A stretch of DNA of 42,387 bases from Pantoea brenneri (GTDB taxonomy: Bacteria > Pseudomonadota > Gammaproteobacteria > Enterobacterales > Enterobacteriaceae), in NCBI GenBank assembly GCA_002095305.1, contig MIEI01000039.1, positions 1 to 42,387 on the forward strand, written 5' to 3'. The notes under the pieces were generated by a model, which did not search any database, was not told the origin of the DNA, and was given only the letters and a program-made list of their open reading frames with translations. The number at the start of each line of letters is the position of its first letter. The first letter of the stretch is position 1. Positions 9,697 through 18,909 of the stretch are shown here, piece by piece. The position numbers were made by a program, and so were the translations under genes.

Positions 9697-11042
9697 AACA
9701 CCTCCGATTGGTTTCGGGCCAGTTCAGGTTGTTGATTCTTCGCTTCGGCGGCATCGGCGCGACGGGCTGCCACTTTGACAAACGGCAGGTAGATCAGCAC
9801 CGACACCATAATGCAGATAATCTGGGTCACCACCGCGCCCATCGATCCCGCAGTCGACAGCCAGGCGTTAATGATCGGCGGCGTGGTCCACGGCACCATC
9901 ACCACCGCTTTGCCGGCAAACCCCATCACTGTGGCGAAATAGCCGATTGAGCCGGTTACCAGCGGCGTGATGATGAACGGGATCGCCAGGATCGGATTGA
10001 GCATAATCGGCATGCCAAATATTACCGGCTCATTGATATTGAAAATGCCGGGACCGAACGAGAGCTTGGCGATTTCGCGCATCTCTTTACGGCGCGTCGC
10101 CAGCATCACCGCGGTCAGCAGGCCGATAGTCAGGCCGGACCCGCCAATGCTCATATAGACATCCCAGAACGGCATGGTGATGATATTCGGCGCCTCTTTA
10201 CCCTGCTCAAAGGCGGTCATATTGACCATAATCGCCCCCAGCAGCAGCGGTTCACGAATCGGTTTCACCATCTGATTACCGTGAATGCCGATCACCCAAA
10301 ATAGCTGGGCGACGAACATCAGAATCAGAATTCCCCACAGGCTCTGTACCACCGACTCCAGCGGTTGCTGCACCACCTGATAGACCGCGTCATACAGATA
10401 CATGCCGGTAACGCGATGGAAAATAAAGCCAAAGGTGGCGACCAGCGTCACGGTGATAATTGACGGGATCAGCGCGGAGAAAGAGGCGGCAACGTTGGGC
10501 GGCACGGTGTCCGGCATCTTAATTTTCAGCCGCTCAACCTGCTCGAGCCGGCAATAGATCTCTACCGACAGGATGGCGATAAACATGCCGAGAAACAGGC
10601 TCTTGGTATCGGAGAATTGTTTAGCCAGCACGTCGGTGACCAGATGCATCTGACCGTCGACCATCATCTGTAAAGTGGTCGGCGTCACGGACACAAAGCA
10701 AATGATCGCCAGCAGGCCAGGGAACAAGGTTTTGATGCCGTTGATGCGGCCAAGCTCGATGCCAATCAGGAACACCGCGCCAATGTTGAGGAAGCTGAGC
10801 GTGGCGTAGTTAATGCTGCTGGTGATCGGTTTCAGGTCGGCTAAAAATCCCAGTGCAGCAAAGCTGGCGAGGCCATTTTTACTGTCCAGCACCATGTTAG
10901 AGATCAGCACTGAGAAAGCGCCAACGATGATCACCGGCATCAGGGTGATGAACGAGGCTTTGATCGCCATGATGTAGCGATAACTATTGAAGCGGGTGGC
11001 AAAGCTGCCCAGGGAATCGATAAGGCGGTCCTGTAGAGACAT
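9693..11042 (-). CDS. PTS cellobiose/lactose-family IIC permease
   Basis: A 449-residue inner-membrane permease of the Lac-family PTS (like CelB/ChbC), with about ten hydrophobic segments. It carries the family's sugar-site signatures: GIHGNQ (His254) and FNINEPVIFGMP (NEP at 337-339). It moves the beta-glucoside across the membrane while IIB phosphorylates it. First gene of the minus-strand operon IIC-glucosidase-IIB-regulator-acetyltransferase; the next gene overlaps by 4 nt. Transcription would start in the 11043-11221 gap, which holds four palindromes. Confidence 0.93.
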   Translation of the reverse strand: MSLQDRLIDSLGSFATRFNSYRYIMAIKASFITLMPVIIVGAFSVLISNMVLDSKNGLASFAALGFLADLKPITSSINYATLSFLNIGAVFLIGIELGRINGIKTLFPGLLAIICFVSVTPTTLQMMVDGQMHLVTDVLAKQFSDTKSLFLGMFIAILSVEIYCRLEQVERLKIKMPDTVPPNVAASFSALIPSIITVTLVATFGFIFHRVTGMYLYDAVYQVVQQPLESVVQSLWGILILMFVAQLFWVIGIHGNQMVKPIREPLLLGAIMVNMTAFEQGKEAPNIITMPFWDVYMSIGGSGLTIGLLTAVMLATRRKEMREIAKLSFGPGIFNINEPVIFGMPIMLNPILAIPFIITPLVTGSIGYFATVMGFAGKAVVMVPWTTPPIINAWLSTAGSMGAVVTQIICIMVSVLIYLPFVKVAARRADAAEAKNQQPELARNQSEVL

Positions 11043-11066
11043 GGGTCAACCCTCAGAGATGTAAGA

Positions 11067-11207
11067 TCGGCATTCCAGTAGTGGTCGGTATCTTCCCGGT
11101 TAGTGGCATACCAAAATGACGATTCTTAACCATTCTTTCTGTGACAAAGCTCCCGGAAACGTTTTTTGGCATTCCAGTATGATTAAAAAAGCCAATTTGG
11201 CATACCA
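11067..11207. promoter_or_regulatory. Four UxuR-like operator palindromes between IIC and IIA genes
   Basis: Four copies of a GGCATWCC palindrome occur in the divergent promoter region: TCGGCATTCCAG (11067-11078), TGGCATACCA (11104-11113), TTGGCATTCCAG (11166-11177) and TGGCATACCA (11198-11207, within TTTGGCATACCAATA). Centre spacings are 36, 63 and 31 bases, near whole helical turns for the last two. The motif resembles the TTGGTATACCAA sites of UxuR/ExuR, matching the FCD-type regulator in this operon. The last copy directly precedes the IIA ribosome-binding site (GAGGA), so binding would block IIA transcription. Confidence 0.7.
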
Positions 11208-11221
11208 ATAGCGAGGATTGT

Positions 11222-11554
11222 ATGGATTTCGAACAAACCATGATGGAATTGCTGATCAATGCGGGTGAAGCACGATCGTCAGCGATGATGGCGATCCAGT
11301 CTGCGCGTCAGCGTGACTGGTCGGCTGCCGACGCGGCGCTGACCGCCTCCGATGCCGCAGCAAAACAGGCGCACAAGATTCAGACGCAGTTGATTGGCGC
11401 GGATGAAGGCAGCGGCAAACTGCCGGTGACGCTGATCCTGGTGCATGCTCAGGATCACTTAATGAATGCGATGCTGTGTCGCGATCTGGCGGAGGAGATG
11501 GTGATGCTGCGTAAAGAGCTGTTTAACGCACAGGCGGCAGCAGGTACCGCCTGA
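11222..11554 (+). CDS. PTS lactose/cellobiose-type IIA component
   Basis: A 110-residue helical IIA protein. The phospho-acceptor is His75 in LILVHAQDHLMNA, the family signature. It would carry phosphate from HPr to the IIB at 7937. The ATG at 11222 follows AGCGAGGATTGT, a good ribosome-binding site. The gene is separated from its partners, transcribed divergently from IIC, and so needs shared control through the operators between them. It ends 8 bases before the lysA stop, convergent. Confidence 0.92.
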   Translation: MDFEQTMMELLINAGEARSSAMMAIQSARQRDWSAADAALTASDAAAKQAHKIQTQLIGADEGSGKLPVTLILVHAQDHLMNAMLCRDLAEEMVMLRKELFNAQAAAGTA

Positions 11555-11562
11555 GCAAGCGG

Positions 11563-12818
11563 TTAGCCGCCTTCCAGCGCCAGTAATTCCTGGATAGTCT
11601 GCGCGCGACGGATCTCGCGCGGCTGCCCTGTTCGAACAGCACTTCCGGGATCAGTGGACGGCTGTTGTAGTTCGATGACATAGATGCGCCATACGCGCCG
11701 GTGTCATGAAATACCAGATAATCACCGACCTGCGCAGCCGGAATCGCACGGGTATCGACTTTGCCGCCTTCCAGCTGGGTAAAGACGTCGCCCGACTCAC
11801 ACAGCGGCCCCGCCACTACGCTGTCGAGGGTCTGCTGCTCATCAATCTGACGCCCGTCGTCCGCCATCAGCGAGATATGGTGATAGCTGCCATACATTGA
11901 TGGGCGCATTAAATCGTTGAATCCGGCGTCGACCAGCACAAAGTGGCGGCTGCCCATCGCTTTGACCGCCCGCACCTGCGACACCAGCACGCCCGATTCG
12001 GCCACCAGAAAACGGCCCGGCTCAATCTCCAGTTTGACGGCGTGGCCCAGATGCTGAGCAATGCGCTGACGCGCAGCATCCCACAGGCCAAAATAGTGAT
12101 CGGTATCGATCGCCTCTTCACCGTAGCGATAAGGAATCGACAGGCCGCCGCCCGCTGAGATCGCCGTCAGATCCTGACCAAACTCCACCACCAGACTGAC
12201 CATCGCATCACACACCTGTTGCAGATGGGCGTAATCGACCCCGGAACCGATGTGCATATGAATCCCCACCAGCCGCAGACCGTACTGCTGGATCGCCGCC
12301 AGCGCTAAAGCCAGATCGCCATGCCAGATTCCGTGCTTGCTGTTTTCGCCGCCGGTATTGGTTTTCTGACTGTGGCCGTGCCCGAAACCGGGATTAACCC
12401 GCAGCCATACCGCATGACCCGGCGAGACAGCGCCCAGCTGATGCAGCATATCGACCGAACCGGCATTAACCGGCACCTGCAGCGCCGCAACCCGCTCCAG
12501 CGTCGGCTGATCAAACAGATCAGCGGTAAAGACGATCTCATCTCCGCCCGGCTGATACCCCGCCACCAGCGCACGTTCAATCTCACCCAGCGATACCGAG
12601 TCTACCTTTACTCCGGCCGCCCGCATCAGGCGCAGGATATGAATATTTGAACAGGATTTCTGGGCGAAACGCACCACATCAAACGCCTGTAACTGGGCGA
12701 TGCGTGCCTGAATGATCTGCGCATCGTAGGCCCAGAAAGGCCCGGCATAGCGGCGTGCCAGCGGCAGCAGATGCGTGACGTTGAGCGCGGTTTCGGTGGT
12801 CTGTAAGGAACGGGGCAT
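11563..12818 (-). CDS. lysA: lysA, diaminopimelate decarboxylase, C-terminus frameshifted
   Basis: LysA decarboxylates meso-diaminopimelate to lysine, the last step of lysine synthesis, with PLP. Visible are the PLP lysine K54 (VVRFAQKSCSNIHI), GFGHGHSQKTNTGGENSKHG, HMHIGSGVDY, EPGRFLVA and GPLCESGDVF. Up to EVLFEQG (about 11626) it tracks E. coli. There one C is missing (GGCAG for GGCCAG), so the given frame runs on to 11523 with an unrelated tail. The correct tail, PREIRRAQTIQELLALEGG, is in the next frame and stops at TAA 11563-11565, giving 418 residues against 420. Probably a sequence error; only the last 20 or so residues are affected. Divergent from its activator gene lysR. Confidence 0.92.
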
Positions 12819-12920
12819 GAGGGATCTCCTGTGGCAATAACCGCATTAAGCCAGAATCGTGTCATAGCGAAAAATATCTGTTTTAATAGCATCTATGCAA
12901 AACTGATATGGCATCACCTG

Positions 12921-13841
12921 ATGGCGAACATTAACTGGCGACACATCGAAATTTTTCACGCGGTGATGACCAGCGGTAACCTGACGCAGGCCGCGACGCT
13001 GCTGCACACCTCTCAGCCTACGGTCAGTCGGGAACTGGCGCGGCTGGAGCAGCAATTGGGGCTACAGCTGTTTGGTCGGGTACGCGGACGTCTGCAGCCT
13101 ACGGTACAGGGGCTGCGCCTGTTTGAAGAGGTTCAGCGTTCCTGGTACGGGCTGGATCGCATTATGGAGGCGGCTGATAATCTGCGTCAGTTTCGTCAGG
13201 GTGAGCTTTCTGTCGCCTGTCTGCCGGTGTTTTCGCAGTCGCTGCTGCCGCCGCTGTGTCAGCCTTTTTTGCAGCGCTACCCGGATGTCAGCCTGAATGT
13301 GATTCCGCAGGAGTCGCCACTGCTGGAGGAGTGGTTATCGGCGCAGCGCTATGACCTCGGCTTAACCGAAACTCAGCATGCGCCGGCCGGCACTGACCGC
13401 CATGCGCTCTTAACCTGCGATGAAGTCTGCGTGTTGCCGCCTCAGCATCCACTGAGCCAGCGGGCCGTGCTGACGCCGCAGGATTTTGCCGGTGAGAATT
13501 ATGTCAGCCTGTCGCGCACCGACAGTTATCGCCAGCTGCTGGATGCGTTGTTTCATGAGCAGGATGTTGAGCGTCGTCTGGTGCTGGAGACCCACAGCGC
13601 CGCCTCCGTCTGTGCGATGGTCAGGGCGGGCGTCGGGGTATCGATCGTTAATCCGCTGACGGCGCTCGATTATGCCGACAGCGGTGTGGTGATGCGGCGA
13701 TTCAGCGTTTCGGTACCGTTTACCGTCAGCCTGGTCAGACCGCATCACCGCCCCGCCTCGGCGCTGGTCGATGCGTTTGTCAGACATCTGCAGCAGCAGG
13801 TGGCTGACTTCCCGGCGCGCATCGCCGCCCGCTTAGCTTAA
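12921..13841 (+). CDS. lysR: lysR, transcriptional activator of lysA
   Basis: The founding LysR-type regulator, which activates lysA in response to diaminopimelate. The N-terminal helix-turn-helix is INWRHIEIFHAVMTSGNLTQAA followed by TSQPTVSRELARLE; the effector domain includes SVACLPVFSQSLLP, LSRTDSYRQLLDALF and ETHSAASVCAMVRAGVGVSIVNPLTALDYA, all close to E. coli LysR. ATG 12921 (MANINWRHIEIF) matches the E. coli start; an upstream extension to 12831 is not supported. The 102-base gap to lysA must hold the shared regulatory sites. Confidence 0.95.
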   Translation: MANINWRHIEIFHAVMTSGNLTQAATLLHTSQPTVSRELARLEQQLGLQLFGRVRGRLQPTVQGLRLFEEVQRSWYGLDRIMEAADNLRQFRQGELSVACLPVFSQSLLPPLCQPFLQRYPDVSLNVIPQESPLLEEWLSAQRYDLGLTETQHAPAGTDRHALLTCDEVCVLPPQHPLSQRAVLTPQDFAGENYVSLSRTDSYRQLLDALFHEQDVERRLVLETHSAASVCAMVRAGVGVSIVNPLTALDYADSGVVMRRFSVSVPFTVSLVRPHHRPASALVDAFVRHLQQQVADFPARIAARLA

Positions 13842-15001
13842 GCGCGCACCGCAGACGTTGCGCCACCCGATTTGCGGAAGGTGATCAGGCAAACCAGCAG
13901 ACCGATCAGTGCCAGTACGGCGGCGGCAACCGGCACCGCCGTCAGGCCGTAGCCCCGACCAATCACTGCCCCACCGACCCAGGCACCCAGCGCATTACCA
14001 ACGTTGAACGCTGAAATGTTCAGGGTCGACACCAGATTGGGAGCCTCTTTACCGTGGCGTACCACGTTAATCTGCAGACCCGGCACGGTAGCAAAGGTGG
14101 CCATCGCCCACAAGAACAGAGTGATCTCCGCCAGCCACAGCGCATGGCTGGTCCAGCTAAACAGCAGGGAGAAGATCGCAATCAGCGAGAAGCTAAGGAT
14201 CAGGCTGAAGGAGACTTTCCAGTCCGCCATCTTGCCGCCCAGAATATTGCCGACCGTCAGGCCTGCGCCAATCAGGAACAGCGTCCAGCTGACGCCACGG
14301 TCGCTGATGCCGGTCACCTGTAACAGCAGCGGCGCGATATAACTGAACAAGGCAAACATTGCCGCGGCAAAAAACACCGTCATCAGCAGCGACAGCCACA
14401 GTTTACCGTTGGCCAGCGCGCTCACTTCACTCGCCAGGTCGACCGGTTTTTCCTGCTTGTTATTCGGCAGGCTGACAATCAGGGCGATGAAGGCCAGTAC
14501 GCCGATGACCGCTACGCCCCAGAAGGTAGCACGCCAGCCAAACAGCTGACCAAACCAGGTGCCAAGCGGCACGCCCAGCACGTTCGCCAGCGTGAGACCG
14601 GTAAACATCAGCGCCACGGCAGAAGCCTGACGACCTGGTGCTACCAGACTGGCTGCGACCACCGCACCAATGCCAAAGAAAGCACCGTGACACAGCGCGG
14701 TTACAATGCGCGCCAGCATCAGCAGGTTATAGTTGTACGCCAGCGCGCACAGCAGGTTGCCGACGATGAAGATCACCATCAGCAGCGTCAGCGTCTTTTT
14801 ACGCGGCAACCGGGCGGTCAGCAGCGCCATAATCGGTGCGCCAATCGCCACGCCCAACGCATAGCCGCTGATTAACCAGCCCGCTGACGGAATCGACACC
14901 TGAAGATCGGCCGCCACGTCCGGCAGCAGCCCCATAATGACGAACTCGGTGGTGCCGATGGCGAACGCACTCAACGCCAGCGCCAGTAACGCTACAGGCA
15001 T
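13838..15001 (-). CDS. MFS drug/sugar exporter, YdhP/AraJ-like (DHA1 family)
   Basis: A 387-residue major facilitator with twelve predicted membrane segments. The start (LLALALSAFAIGTTEFVIMGLLP) and the blocks HGAFFGIGAVVAASLV, MFTGLTLANVLGVPLGTW and NISAFNVGNALGAWVGGAVI are characteristic of the AraJ/YdhP group of DHA1 proton-driven efflux proteins. Its substrate is not known. Its stop overlaps that of lysR by 4 bases, convergent. A perfect inverted repeat at 15143-15165 lies upstream of the start and may be an operator. Confidence 0.87.
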   Translation of the reverse strand: MPVALLALALSAFAIGTTEFVIMGLLPDVAADLQVSIPSAGWLISGYALGVAIGAPIMALLTARLPRKKTLTLLMVIFIVGNLLCALAYNYNLLMLARIVTALCHGAFFGIGAVVAASLVAPGRQASAVALMFTGLTLANVLGVPLGTWFGQLFGWRATFWGVAVIGVLAFIALIVSLPNNKQEKPVDLASEVSALANGKLWLSLLMTVFFAAAMFALFSYIAPLLLQVTGISDRGVSWTLFLIGAGLTVGNILGGKMADWKVSFSLILSFSLIAIFSLLFSWTSHALWLAEITLFLWAMATFATVPGLQINVVRHGKEAPNLVSTLNISAFNVGNALGAWVGGAVIGRGYGLTAVPVAAAVLALIGLLVCLITFRKSGGATSAVRA

Positions 15002-15368
15002 AACATTTCTCCCAATACCATGAAAATGCAGGTGAACCGCGCGAACGCGTGGCCCAATCGACGCTTATTAAAATTTGATCTGCGTCACGCTGGCTATTAC
15101 AGCACAGCCGCTGGAGCCCATATACCCCAATAGCAGCAAAGGATTATTGCCACACCAGCAATAATTTCTGTCATCAATCCGCCAGACGCTCATCTCCGGC
15201 ATGGTGGAAAAATCCAGGAATCACCGCCGCAGGCAATCTCTGGTTGTCATTTGCCCGTCACCCGTTACCCTTTTTAATGTGTCAGCAATAAATAAAATTT
15301 TAGCGTTGCCGATAACCCCATTATGAAACGCCAGGTGATGTGATCGAATTCTGACGCGGGGAGAAAGA
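15002..15368. promoter_or_regulatory. Divergent promoter region with an 8-bp inverted repeat
   Basis: No gene is visible in this 367-base gap between two divergent genes. ATTATTGC (15143-15150) is repeated perfectly inverted as GCAATAAT (15158-15165) with a 7-base spacer. The arrangement suggests a dimeric repressor site or a hairpin. No regulator gene is adjacent that would clearly bind it. Confidence 0.45.
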
Positions 15369-15995
15369 ATGCAACGGCTCATTGCCTTGATGGTTTTTGC
15401 TTTAACCGGCTGCTCGGTTGGCCACTATGAGTACAGTAAAGAGGCCGAAAAGCGGGTCGATATGACCGTGACCGGCATTCCTACCGTGCTCGGCTTAGGC
15501 ACGCTGGGTACCACGATTCCGCTGACGGCGGAATACAGTCTGACCGCCGCGCACGTGGCGAAATTTTCACTTTACCGGGTCAAAGCCTGGCATCCGCAAT
15601 GCGATCTGGCGGTGGTCTACCACAAAAACAGCGAGGCAAGCCTGCCACCCAGCTTTCGCAACAGTCATATCGGCGATCGGGTCAATCTGTACGGCTACAG
15701 CTTTATTTCGGCGATGCCGGTCAGTTCCAGCGGCCAGAACCTGATCAATACCACGCTGGCGAACAGCTGGAACAAGGCGGACTGCGTGGTGGTGGCGGCC
15801 AATGCTGGAGTGGTGAAAGGGATGTCGGGCGGCGCGGTGTATAACGCCTCTGACGATACGCTGGCGGGAGTAATCATCGGCTACAGCGACCGTATTAATG
15901 ACAATACCAGCGGCAAAACTCTGTATAAGAACGTGGCGCTGTATGTACCTTATGCGCGGTTTCAGCAGTGGCTGGATGGCGTAGTGAAGTCGTGA
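15369..15995 (+). CDS. Trypsin-like serine protease lipoprotein (hypothetical)
   Basis: A 208-residue protein with a short signal peptide ending in the lipobox LTGC (Cys15). The body shows a trypsin-like triad: His62 in LTAAHVA, Asp79 in CDLAVV, Ser153 in GMSGGAVY. Cys78 and Cys139 could form a disulfide. The length fits a single chymotrypsin-fold domain with no PDZ domain, so it is not DegP/DegS. It is probably anchored to a membrane facing the periplasm. The start has GGGGAGAAAG just upstream. No named homologue is recognised, and its substrate is unknown. It stands alone between the exporter gene and lysS. Confidence 0.75.
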   Translation: MQRLIALMVFALTGCSVGHYEYSKEAEKRVDMTVTGIPTVLGLGTLGTTIPLTAEYSLTAAHVAKFSLYRVKAWHPQCDLAVVYHKNSEASLPPSFRNSHIGDRVNLYGYSFISAMPVSSSGQNLINTTLANSWNKADCVVVAANAGVVKGMSGGAVYNASDDTLAGVIIGYSDRINDNTSGKTLYKNVALYVPYARFQQWLDGVVKS

Positions 15996-16029
15996 CCGCC
16001 GTTGTCTGAACCGGACAGCGACGAAAAAA

Positions 16030-16053
16030 AAGGCCGGAGTCTCCGGCCTTTCT
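16030..16053. terminator. Bidirectional intrinsic terminator
   Basis: AAGGCCGG (16030-16037) pairs with CCGGCCTT (16043-16050), with A tract before and TTT after. It lies between the convergent protease gene and lysS, so it can end both transcripts. Confidence 0.85.
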
Positions 16054-16077
16054 GCATTCTGCTTAACGCAAAGTGAC

Positions 16078-17598
16078 TTACTTGCTGCCCGGACGCAGCG
16101 CCGGGAACAGGATCACGTCGCGGATGGTGTGGCTGTTGGTAAACAGCATGACCATACGGTCGATACCGATACCGAGACCCGCAGTAGGCGGCAGACCGTG
16201 TTCCAGCGCAGTGACGTAATCTTCGTCGTAGAACATCGCTTCGTCATCGCCCGCATCTTTGGCATTCACCTGCTGCAGGAAACGCTCAGCCTGATCTTCC
16301 GCATCGTTCAGCTCGGAGAAGCCGTTACCGATTTCACGGCCGCCGATGAAGAACTCAAAGCGATCGGTGATCTCTGGATTCTGATCGTTACGACGCGCCA
16401 GCGGTGATACTTCAGCCGGATATTCGGTGATGAAGGTTGGCTGAATCAGATGCGCTTCTGCCGTCTCTTCGAAGATCTCGGTGACCACACGGCCCAGTCC
16501 CCAGCTCTTCTCGACTTTAATGTGCAGCGATTCAGCGATCGCTACCGCTTTATCAAAGTCTTCCAGATCGGCCAGGTCGGTTTCCGGACGGTATTTCTTG
16601 ATCGCTTCGCGCATCGTCAGTTTTTCAAACGGCTTACCGAAATCGAACTGATGTTCGCCATACGGCACCACGGTGGTACCCAACACATCCTGTGCCAGCG
16701 TACGGAACAGGCTTTCGGTCAGCTCGATCAGATCTTTGTAATCCGCATACGCCATATAGAGTTCCATCATGGTGAACTCAGGGTTATGACGTGGCGAAAT
16801 GCCTTCGTTACGGAAGTTACGGTTGATCTCGAACACCCGATCAAAGCCCCCTACCACCAGACGCTTCAGATAGAGTTCCGGGGCAATACGCAGGTACATA
16901 TCGATGTCCAGCGCATTGTGATGGGTGATAAACGGACGCGCCGATGCGCCGCCTGGGATCACCTGCATCATCGGAGTTTCCACTTCCATAAAGTCGCGGC
17001 TGACCATGAACTGGCGGATACCGGCCATGATTTGCGAGCGAATTTTGAAGGTGTTACGGGATTCATCGTTGGCGATCAGATCGAGGTAGCGCTGACGATA
17101 ACGGGTTTCCTGATCGGCCAGGCCGTGGAACTTATCCGGTAACGGACGCAGGGCTTTGGTCAGCAGACGCAGCTCAGAACAGTGAATCGACAGTTCGCCG
17201 GTTTTGGTTTTGAACAGCTTGCCGCGCGCGCCAAGGATATCGCCGAGGTCCCACTTTTTGAACTGCTCGTTGTAGATCCCTTCGGCCAGATCGTCACGCG
17301 AGACATAGAGCTGAATGCGTCCGCCAACGTCCTGCAGGGTAACGAATGACGCTTTACCCATGATACGACGGGTCATCATGCGTCCGGCAACGCTGACTTC
17401 AATGCCCAGATCTTCCAGTTCTTCGTTGCTCTTCTCGTCATAGCGTTCATGCAGCTGGTTCGAGAGGGTGTCACGACGGAAATCGTTAGGAAACGCCACG
17501 CCATTTGCACGCAGCGCGCTCAGCTTTTCGCGACGCGTTTTCAGTTCGTTGTTTAACTCAAGTGCGGCGTCAGCGCTCTGCGGTTGTTGTTCAGACAT
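16078..17598 (-). CDS. lysS: lysS, lysyl-tRNA synthetase (class II)
   Basis: Charges tRNA-Lys with lysine. It is 506 residues against 505 in E. coli. The N-terminal OB-fold anticodon-binding domain is about residues 60-150 ([16 protein letters not shown]). The class II catalytic motifs follow: motif 1 in [10 protein letters not shown], motif 2 in [20 protein letters not shown], motif 3 in [13 protein letters not shown]. It begins 9 nt after prfB, as in the conserved prfB-lysS operon. Confidence 0.97.
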   Translation of the reverse strand: MSEQQPQSADAALELNNELKTRREKLSALRANGVAFPNDFRRDTLSNQLHERYDEKSNEELEDLGIEVSVAGRMMTRRIMGKASFVTLQDVGGRIQLYVSRDDLAEGIYNEQFKKWDLGDILGARGKLFKTKTGELSIHCSELRLLTKALRPLPDKFHGLADQETRYRQRYLDLIANDESRNTFKIRSQIMAGIRQFMVSRDFMEVETPMMQVIPGGASARPFITHHNALDIDMYLRIAPELYLKRLVVGGFDRVFEINRNFRNEGISPRHNPEFTMMELYMAYADYKDLIELTESLFRTLAQDVLGTTVVPYGEHQFDFGKPFEKLTMREAIKKYRPETDLADLEDFDKAVAIAESLHIKVEKSWGLGRVVTEIFEETAEAHLIQPTFITEYPAEVSPLARRNDQNPEITDRFEFFIGGREIGNGFSELNDAEDQAERFLQQVNAKDAGDDEAMFYDEDYVTALEHGLPPTAGLGIGIDRMVMLFTNSHTIRDVILFPALRPGSK

Positions 17599-17607
17599 GT
17601 CGGTTCC

Positions 17608-18706
17608 TTATAACCCTGCTTTTAAACTAGCTTCAATGAATCGATCCAGATCGCCGTCCAGCACCGCCTGGGTGTTGCGCGTTTCCACACCGGTACGCAG
17701 ATCTTTAATGCGCGAATCGTCGAGCACGTAAGAACGGATCTGGCTGCCCCAGCCGATGTCGGACTTGTTGTCCTCCAGCGCCTGTTTCTCAGCATTTTTC
17801 TTTTGCATCTCAAGCTCGTACAGCTTCGCCTTCATCTGCTTCATCGCCTGATCTTTGTTCTTGTGCTGAGAACGGTCGTTCTGGCACTGGGTCACGGTGC
17901 CGGTCGGAATATGGGTAATACGTACCGCAGATTCCGTCCGGTTAACGTGCTGGCCGCCGGCACCGGAGGCGCGATAGACGTCAATGCGCAGATCGGCGGG
18001 GTTGATGTCGATATCAATATCGTCATCCACTTCCGGATAGATAAAGGCTGAGCTGAAGGAGGTGTGACGACGACCGCCGGAGTCGAACGGGCTCTTACGC
18101 ACCAGGCGATGCACGCCGGTTTCGGTACGCAACCAGCCAAAGGCGTAATCGCCTGACACACGAATGGTCACGGATTTAATACCCGCCACTTCGCCTTCAG
18201 ACTCTTCAATAATTTCAGTTTTGAAGCCACGGGCTTCAGCCCAACGCAGATACATACGCATCAGCATGCTGGCCCAGTCCTGCGCTTCGGTACCGCCGGA
18301 GCCCGCCTGCAGATCGATATAACAGTCGGCGCTGTCGTACTCACCGGAGAACATGCGGCGGAATTCGAGTTCGCCCAGTTTGCTTTCGAGGCCATCCAGC
18401 TCGGCCACCGCTTCGTTGAACGTCTCTTCGTCGTCCGCTTCGACTGCCAGCTCCAGCAGACCCTGGACATCTTCCAGGCCTTGCGTCATCTGATCGAGAG
18501 TGTCAACAATCGCTTCAAGCGAGGAGCGCTCTTTGCCCAGTGCCTGGGCGCGTTCCGGTTCGTTCCACACGTCTGGCTGTTCCAGCTCGGCGTTTACTTC
18601 TTCGAGGCGTTCTTTCTTGGCATCGTAGTCAAAGATACCCCCGAAGAACGTCGCTGCGCTCACTGAGGTCCTGAATACGGTTTTTGACCGGGTTGATTTC
18701 AAACAT
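17608..18706 (-). CDS. prfB: prfB, peptide chain release factor 2, with programmed +1 frameshift
   Basis: RF2 ends translation at UGA and UAA. Translation starts at ATG 18706 ([19 protein letters not shown], then VLRGYL) and meets an in-frame UGA at 18631-18629 (codon 26). The ribosome shifts +1 at CTT-T-GAC and continues as [13 protein letters not shown] to the stop at 17608, about 365 residues in all. The main part has the GGQ motif ([16 protein letters not shown]) that triggers peptidyl-tRNA hydrolysis. The SPF codon-recognition motif is visible in [12 protein letters not shown]. Unlike the other frame breaks in this window, this one is a conserved regulatory device. Cotranscribed with lysS. 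Confidence 0.96.
18627..18641 (-). promoter_or_regulatory. prfB autoregulatory +1 frameshift site
   Basis: On the minus strand the sequence reads GGGGGTATCTTTGAC. The purine run GGGGG acts as an internal Shine-Dalgarno, three nt before the slippery CTT followed by in-frame TGA. It is the same site as in E. coli prfB. Low RF2 slows termination at the TGA and allows the shift, so RF2 controls its own synthesis. Confidence 0.95.
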
Positions 18707-18909
18707 GGCTTTAGCGTCTTTTTTGCGTTCGATGGGACAGGAAAATTAACGCATAAGTTTACCCGAAACTGACGACAGTTTGTAGCGCTGATGCGGTGGT
18801 GGCGCGGCGATCGATTAACCGCGTGGCGAGTGGTGTTTCACCAGAGGAAAAGAAGGCGGTCCTGAGCCCGGCGGGCGGCCGCGCGCTGCCGCACGACCGC
18901 CGCCAGAGG

